Source of the DNA: SCUD01 sp036824505
Lineage (GTDB): Bacteria > Pseudomonadota > Gammaproteobacteria > Steroidobacterales > Steroidobacteraceae
Assembly: GCA_036824505.1 (NCBI GenBank)
Contig: DAITAA010000003.1
Span: forward strand, 1-64,000
Length of the DNA stretch: 64,000 bases
Direction: 5' to 3'
In this document: in pieces, positions 59,737-64,000 of the stretch
Layout of the letters: each line of letters starts with the position of its first letter
How positions within the stretch are numbered: the first letter of the stretch is position 1
Made by a program: the position numbers and the translations under genes
The notes under the pieces: generated by a model
Database searches by the model: none
The model's input: the letters and a program-made list of their open reading frames with translations, nothing else
Told to the model about the DNA's origin: nothing

Positions 59737-60934
59737 AGCAATGATCTGCGACGCGATCCGCACGCCAATAGGCCGTTACGGTGGCGTGCTGGCTGGAGTG
59801 CGGACCGATGATCTCGCAGCACTGCCAATTGCGGCTCTGATGCGACGCAATCCGTCAGTGGACTGGCAGGCGGTCGACGATGTCGTGCTTGGTTGCGCAA
59901 ACCAGGCCGGCGAGGACAATCGCAATCTGGCGCGGATGGCGGCATTGCTTTGCGGTCTTCCCGCGACGGTGCCGGGTGTGACCGTGAACCGCCTCTGCGG
60001 TTCGGGTCTCGACGCCGTTGCGATCGCGGCACGCATGATCCGCAGCGGCGAGGCCGATCTCGTGATCGCCGGCGGCGCGGAGAGCATGAGCCGGGCTCCA
60101 TACGTCGTATCGAAACCGGATGCGGCGTTCTCGCGCACCCAGCAGATGTTCGACACGACGATCGGATGGCGTTTCGTCAATCCGCTCATGAAGCAGCAGT
60201 ACGGCATCGACTCGATGCCCGAGACCGGCGAGAACGTCGCCTCCGAGTTCGGCGTGTCGCGGGCCGACCAGGACGCATTTGCGCTGCGCAGCCAGCAACG
60301 CGCCCTGCGCGCGCAGGCCGACGGCACATTTGCCGCCGAGATCACGCCCGTGACGATTCCGGCGCGCAAGGGTGATCCGGTCGTGGTCGATCGCGACGAG
60401 CACCCGCGCGAGACGAGTCTCGAGGCACTCGCAAGGCTGCCGACGCCATTCCGCAGCGGTGGAACCATCACGGCGGGCAATGCCTCCGGCATCAATGACG
60501 GAGCCTGTGCGCTCCTGATCGCGAGCGAACGCGCGGCAGCGCGCCATGGCCTGACGCCACGCGTGCGCGTGCTTGGCGCCGCGGTCACCGGTGTCGAGCC
60601 GCGCATCATGGGCATTGGCCCGGCGCCGGCCACGGAGAAGCTGCTGGCGCGACTGGGATTGCAACTCTCTGCAATGGACGTCATCGAATTGAATGAGGCA
60701 TTTGCCTCGCAGGCGCTCGCCGTGCTGCGCCGGCTTGGGCTGCCAGATGATGCAGCACAGGTGAATCCGAATGGCGGCGCCATAGCCCTCGGCCATCCGC
60801 TGGGCATGAGTGGCGCGCGCCTGGCGGCCACTGCCACCTGGCAACTCGGGCGTACCGGGGGCCGTTATGCGCTTTGCACCATGTGCATCGGAGTGGGGCA
60901 AGGCATCGCGCTCGCCATCGAGCGGGTCGGGTGA
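59729..60934 (+). CDS. paaJ: 3-oxoadipyl-CoA/3-oxo-5,6-dehydrosuberyl-CoA thiolase PaaJ
   Basis: 401 aa; ATG at 59729 within the end of paaI, with GGGAGGG upstream. Thiolase residues: Cys90 (VNRLCGSGLDA), His356 (ALGHPLGMSGAR) and Cys386 (CTMCIGVGQG). FDTTIGWRFVNPLMKQQYGI and DSMPETGENVA match the PcaF/PaaJ branch. It performs the two thiolytic steps that release acetyl-CoA and succinyl-CoA. Confidence 0.95.
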   Translation: MNEAMICDAIRTPIGRYGGVLAGVRTDDLAALPIAALMRRNPSVDWQAVDDVVLGCANQAGEDNRNLARMAALLCGLPATVPGVTVNRLCGSGLDAVAIAARMIRSGEADLVIAGGAESMSRAPYVVSKPDAAFSRTQQMFDTTIGWRFVNPLMKQQYGIDSMPETGENVASEFGVSRADQDAFALRSQQRALRAQADGTFAAEITPVTIPARKGDPVVVDRDEHPRETSLEALARLPTPFRSGGTITAGNASGINDGACALLIASERAAARHGLTPRVRVLGAAVTGVEPRIMGIGPAPATEKLLARLGLQLSAMDVIELNEAFASQALAVLRRLGLPDDAAQVNPNGGAIALGHPLGMSGARLAATATWQLGRTGGRYALCTMCIGVGQGIALAIERVG

Positions 60935-63024
60935 ACGCGCCGCTTGCGATCGAGCGCGACGGCAGCGTCGCGGTCATCGTGCTCGATCAGCCACCCGTGA
61001 ATGCGCTCGCCCACCGGGTTCGCACCGCGCTGCTCGCGGCAATCGAGCGCCTTGATTCCGATCCGACCGTGCAGGCGATCGTCCTGCATGGAGCGGGGAA
61101 GAATTTCATCGCCGGAGCCGACATCTCCGAATTTGACCAGCCCGCCCAGCCGCCGCTGTTGAACGAACTGCTGTCGCGACTCGAGTCCTGTGGCAAGCCG
61201 GTGGTCGCCGCGCTGCATGGTGCGGCGCTCGGCGGGGGGGCGGAAACCGCGCTCGCCTGTCACTACCGTGCGGCGACACCCGACCTCAAGATCGGGTTCC
61301 CGGAGGTGACGCTGGGACTCCTGCCGGGCGCGGGCGGCACGGTGCGGTTGCCGCGCCTGGTCGGATGGAAGTTATCGCTCGAACTCATGACCGGTGGCAA
61401 GCCGATCGGCATGGATCACGCGGTGGCGATCGGGCTCGTGGATCGCAGGATCGAAGGCGATGCGCGCGCTGGTGCCGTCGCCTGGGCGCGTGAACTCATT
61501 GCCGGCGGCGCCGGGCCGCGGCGGCTGCGCGAACTGGCGGTGCCGGTTGCACCGGCGAATCTCTTCACCGAATGGCGTGCTGCGATGCCCGGCGCGGCGC
61601 GACGCCTGCTGGCGCCCGGACGCATCGTGGACGCGCTGGAGGCGACGGCGACGCGACCCTTCGACCAGGCCCTCGACCGCGCCCGGGAACTCTTCGAGGA
61701 GTGCCGCCGCTCCAGCGAGTCGCGCGCGCTGCGTTACCTGTTTTTTGCGGAACGCGGTTCAGACGCGGATCGGGATGCGGCGTCCCGGGTCGAGAGCGCG
61801 GGCGTCATCGGCGCCGGCACGATGGGCGCCGGCATCGCAATCAGCCTCTCCACCGCGGGCATTGCGGTGACGCTCGTGGATTCGAAGCCGGAATCGCTGG
61901 CCGCCGGGCTTGCGCGCGTCGCCTCGACGATCGAGGGGCTGGCCCGCAAGGGTCGCATGACGGCGGCGGAATCGGCGGCTGCGATCGCGCGCGTGCGTGG
62001 CGCAGCGGATCTTCAGGCACTTGCCGGCGTGGATCTGGTGATCGAGGCTGCCTTCGAGAACATGGCGGTCAAGCGCGAGCTGTTTGCGCAACTCGGAAAA
62101 CTCTGTCGGCCGCAGGCCGTGCTTGCGACCAACACCTCGACGCTCGACGTCGATGCGATCGCCGCGGCGAGCGGCCGCGCAGCCGATGTGGCAGGCATGC
62201 ACTTCTTCAGCCCCGCGCACGTGATGCGCCTGGTCGAGATCGTGCGCGGCCGCGAGAGTTCGCGGGCGACGCTTGCAACCATTCGTGCCGTGACGAAGAG
62301 CATCGGCAAGATCGGCGTCACTGTCGGCAACTGCTACGGCTTTGTCGGTAATCGCATGCTGTACGCCTACGGCCGGGAGAAGGAACTGATGCTGCTGGAA
62401 GGTTCGACACCCGAGGCGATCGACCGGGCGCTCGAGGAATTTGGCATGGCCATGGGACCCAATGCAGTCGGCGACCTGGCTGGCCTCGACATCGGCTATC
62501 ACGCGCGGCGTGAATGGAAGGGCCGCCCCGTCGATCCGCGCTTCTACCGCGTGTCGGATCGCCTGGCCGAACTGGGGCGCTTCGGCCAGAAGACCGGCCG
62601 CGGTTTCTACCGCTACGACGGTCCGGAATACAGGCGCCTGGTGGACCCTGAAGTGGTGGAACTGATCCGCGCGGAGGCCCGGGCACTTGGCGTTGTGCAG
62701 CGTGAGGTTTCCGACACCGAGATCGCCGAACGTTGCATCTACGCACTGGTCAACGAGGGCGCGCGTGTCCTCGAGGAGGGGATTGCGGCGAGCCCGGCAG
62801 ACATCGACGTGATCTGGTGCAATGGCTACGGGTTCCCGCGCCATCGTGGAGGACCCATGTTCCATGCCGATACGATCGGGCTCGCAGAAGTAATGGGCGC
62901 GGTGCGGCGCTACCAAGTCGAGCAAGGCACGCGATACTGGACACCGGCGCCCTTGCTCGCGCGTCTCGCGGAGCGGGAAACCACATTTGCAGGCTGGCAG
63001 GCCGGTCGCGCAGGCGGCGCCTGA
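60931..63024 (+). CDS. FadB-like fused enoyl-CoA hydratase/3-hydroxyacyl-CoA dehydrogenase (PaaF-PaaH role)
   Basis: 697 aa from a GTG overlapping paaJ. Residues 1-190: crotonase domain with GAGKNFIAGADISEFDQP and the catalytic Glu segment GFPEVTLGLLPGAGGTVRLP. From about 290: NAD-binding GVIGAGTMGAGIAISLSTAG, then TNTSTLDVDAIAAA, GMHFFSPAHVMRLVEIVRG (catalytic His) and C-terminal dimerisation domains with FGQKTGRGFYRY. Within the paa operon it probably replaces separate PaaF (2,3-dehydroadipyl-CoA hydratase) and PaaH (3-hydroxyadipyl-CoA dehydrogenase). Confidence 0.9.
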   Translation: MNAPLAIERDGSVAVIVLDQPPVNALAHRVRTALLAAIERLDSDPTVQAIVLHGAGKNFIAGADISEFDQPAQPPLLNELLSRLESCGKPVVAALHGAALGGGAETALACHYRAATPDLKIGFPEVTLGLLPGAGGTVRLPRLVGWKLSLELMTGGKPIGMDHAVAIGLVDRRIEGDARAGAVAWARELIAGGAGPRRLRELAVPVAPANLFTEWRAAMPGAARRLLAPGRIVDALEATATRPFDQALDRARELFEECRRSSESRALRYLFFAERGSDADRDAASRVESAGVIGAGTMGAGIAISLSTAGIAVTLVDSKPESLAAGLARVASTIEGLARKGRMTAAESAAAIARVRGAADLQALAGVDLVIEAAFENMAVKRELFAQLGKLCRPQAVLATNTSTLDVDAIAAASGRAADVAGMHFFSPAHVMRLVEIVRGRESSRATLATIRAVTKSIGKIGVTVGNCYGFVGNRMLYAYGREKELMLLEGSTPEAIDRALEEFGMAMGPNAVGDLAGLDIGYHARREWKGRPVDPRFYRVSDRLAELGRFGQKTGRGFYRYDGPEYRRLVDPEVVELIRAEARALGVVQREVSDTEIAERCIYALVNEGARVLEEGIAASPADIDVIWCNGYGFPRHRGGPMFHADTIGLAEVMGAVRRYQVEQGTRYWTPAPLLARLAERETTFAGWQAGRAGGA

Positions 63025-63053
63025 TGCCGGCCGGGGACCTGCGGAGGCAAGAC

Positions 63054-64000
63054 ATGCAGTTACAGAGCTATCTGTCCGGGCGTTGGCAATCTGGCAGTGG
63101 CCGGGCCACCCAGCTTCGCGATGCGAGTACGGGCGAGGTGATCGCGCAAGCCTCGAGCGAGGGTCTCGACTTTGGCGGCATGCTTCATCATGCGCGCGCC
63201 GTTGGCGGGCCGGCGCTCAGAACCATGACCTTCCATCAGCGGGCCGCGATGCTGAAGGCGCTCGGCAAGCGCCTGTTCGATTTCAAGGACGAGTTCTACG
63301 AGCTGTCCTACCGGACCGGCGCGACGAAGTCCGATTCCTGGATCGACATCGATGGTGGCATCGGCACGATGCTCGTATTCGCGAGCAAGGGCACGCGCGA
63401 ACTGCCGAACAGCGGTGTCTACCTGGACGGAAATGTCGAACAGCTGTCTAAAGGCGGCACATTCATCGGCCAGCACATCTGCGTGCCGCTCGAAGGCGCT
63501 GCAGTACACATCAATGCCTTCAACTTCCCGGTCTGGGGCATGCTCGAGAAACTTGCGCCGACGCTTCTCGCCGGCGTGCCCGCCATCGTCAAGCCCGCGA
63601 CTGCGACCTGCTACCTGACGGAACTCGTGGTGCGGCGCATCGTAGAGACGGGGCTGCTTCCGCCGGGCACGCTGCAGCTCGTCTGCGGCAGCGTAGGCGA
63701 CCTGTTCGATCACCTGGGTTGCCAGGATGTCGTGTCATTCACCGGTTCCGCCGCCACGGCGGCGCGACTGCGGACACATCCGGTCGTCGTGCGCCACTCG
63801 GTGCGCTTCATTGCCGAGACCGATTCCCTCAACTCCTCGATCCTGGGTCCTGATGCCGGGCCGGGTACGCCGGAATTCGATCTCTTCATCAGGGAAGTCG
63901 CCCGTGAAATGACGGTCAAGGCCGGGCAGAAGTGCACGGCGATCCGCAAGGCGCTGGTCCCGCGCGGGATGAGCGGCGAGGTCGTCACGGCGCTTCAGGC
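63054..64000 (+). CDS. paaZ: PaaZ, oxepin-CoA hydrolase/aldehyde dehydrogenase (N-terminal part, cut by window)
   Basis: 315 codons up to the window edge, ATG at 63054 with GGAGG 6 nt upstream. Matches the start of PaaZ (QLQSYLSGRWQSGSGRATQL), then DSWIDIDGGIGTMLVFASKG, HINAFNFPVWGMLEKLAPT, SFTGSAATAARLRTH, Glu in AETDSLN and catalytic Cys294 in KAGQKCTAIRKALVP. This is the aldehyde dehydrogenase half; the hydratase half that opens the oxepin ring would follow beyond position 64000. Confidence 0.95.
   Translation, partial: MQLQSYLSGRWQSGSGRATQLRDASTGEVIAQASSEGLDFGGMLHHARAVGGPALRTMTFHQRAAMLKALGKRLFDFKDEFYELSYRTGATKSDSWIDIDGGIGTMLVFASKGTRELPNSGVYLDGNVEQLSKGGTFIGQHICVPLEGAAVHINAFNFPVWGMLEKLAPTLLAGVPAIVKPATATCYLTELVVRRIVETGLLPPGTLQLVCGSVGDLFDHLGCQDVVSFTGSAATAARLRTHPVVVRHSVRFIAETDSLNSSILGPDAGPGTPEFDLFIREVAREMTVKAGQKCTAIRKALVPRGMSGEVVTALQ

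Overview
The window is GC-rich (roughly 60-65 % by eye) and densely coded, with short gaps and many 1-8 nt gene overlaps. The gene content is that of a heterotrophic, aerobic proteobacterium, most likely a gammaproteobacterium. Pointers are TesB, HtpX, DksA-type and DUF6763-type proteins, an ExbD protein, a GGDEF/EAL protein, a TatT-type TRAP system, LytS/LytTR signalling, and promoters resembling the RpoE and RpoH consensus. I cannot name a genus. No rRNA, tRNA, CRISPR array, insertion sequence or phage gene was seen. The window cuts a gene at each end: a PQQ-type beta-propeller protein on the left and paaZ on the right.

Layout. 1-13.9 kb: single genes and small groups, namely an exported beta-propeller protein, a prolyl oligopeptidase, a decayed paaK remnant, methyltransferase/membrane peptide/GST, an exported amidohydrolase, a membrane GGDEF-EAL protein, an M19 dipeptidase, a DUF1993 protein and two tandem pirins. 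13.9-21.3 kb: a two-subunit molybdenum hydroxylase of the isoquinoline oxidoreductase type, an alpha/beta hydrolase and a three-gene TRAP transporter (tatT-dctP-dctQM). 21.3-27.9 kb: an exported protein and an orphan ExbD. Diverging from these is a tightly packed set: EF-G-like GTPase, NYN/OST-HTH protein, Rieske protein, PQQ-type sugar dehydrogenase and WYL regulator. 27.9-30.9 kb: a lipoprotein and a LytS/LytTR two-component pair. 30.9-43.4 kb: envelope and stress functions. These are a PBP4-type carboxypeptidase, an HtrA lipoprotein protease translationally linked to two exported SUMF1-fold proteins, a MATE exporter, ferredoxin-NADP reductase, TesB, an FAD-linked oxidase, HtpX, an acidic protein, Hsp20 and a DksA-like protein. 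43.4-50.7 kb: an acyl-CoA dehydrogenase, then a complete-looking molybdopterin operon read leftwards (moeA, moaA, moaC, mobA, moaD and a moaE-moeB-rhodanese fusion). 50.8-54.7 kb: an Lrp-type regulator divergent from a fused E1 and an E2 of a branched-chain-type 2-oxoacid dehydrogenase. 54.8-64 kb: a phenylacetate catabolic operon, paaABCDE-G-I-J-(paaF/paaH fusion)-paaZ.

How they fit together. The Moco operon supplies the cofactor that the IorA/IorB-type hydroxylase needs. The E1/E2 genes and the paa genes both end in acyl-CoA products. The paa operon covers the steps after CoA activation: epoxidase (A,B,C,E with maturation factor D), isomerase G, ring cleavage Z, thioesterase I, thiolase J and the fused hydratase/dehydrogenase. 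The activating ligase PaaK is absent from the operon as far as it is visible. A degraded paaK copy lies 50 kb away, so a working ligase must lie outside the window or be replaced. The most interesting items are the probably RpoE-driven HtrA/SUMF1-fold operon, the EF-G-like/NYN-OST-HTH pairing, the triple fusion in the Moco operon, the paaK relic, and an RpoH-like promoter placed so close to htpX that the mRNA would have almost no leader.
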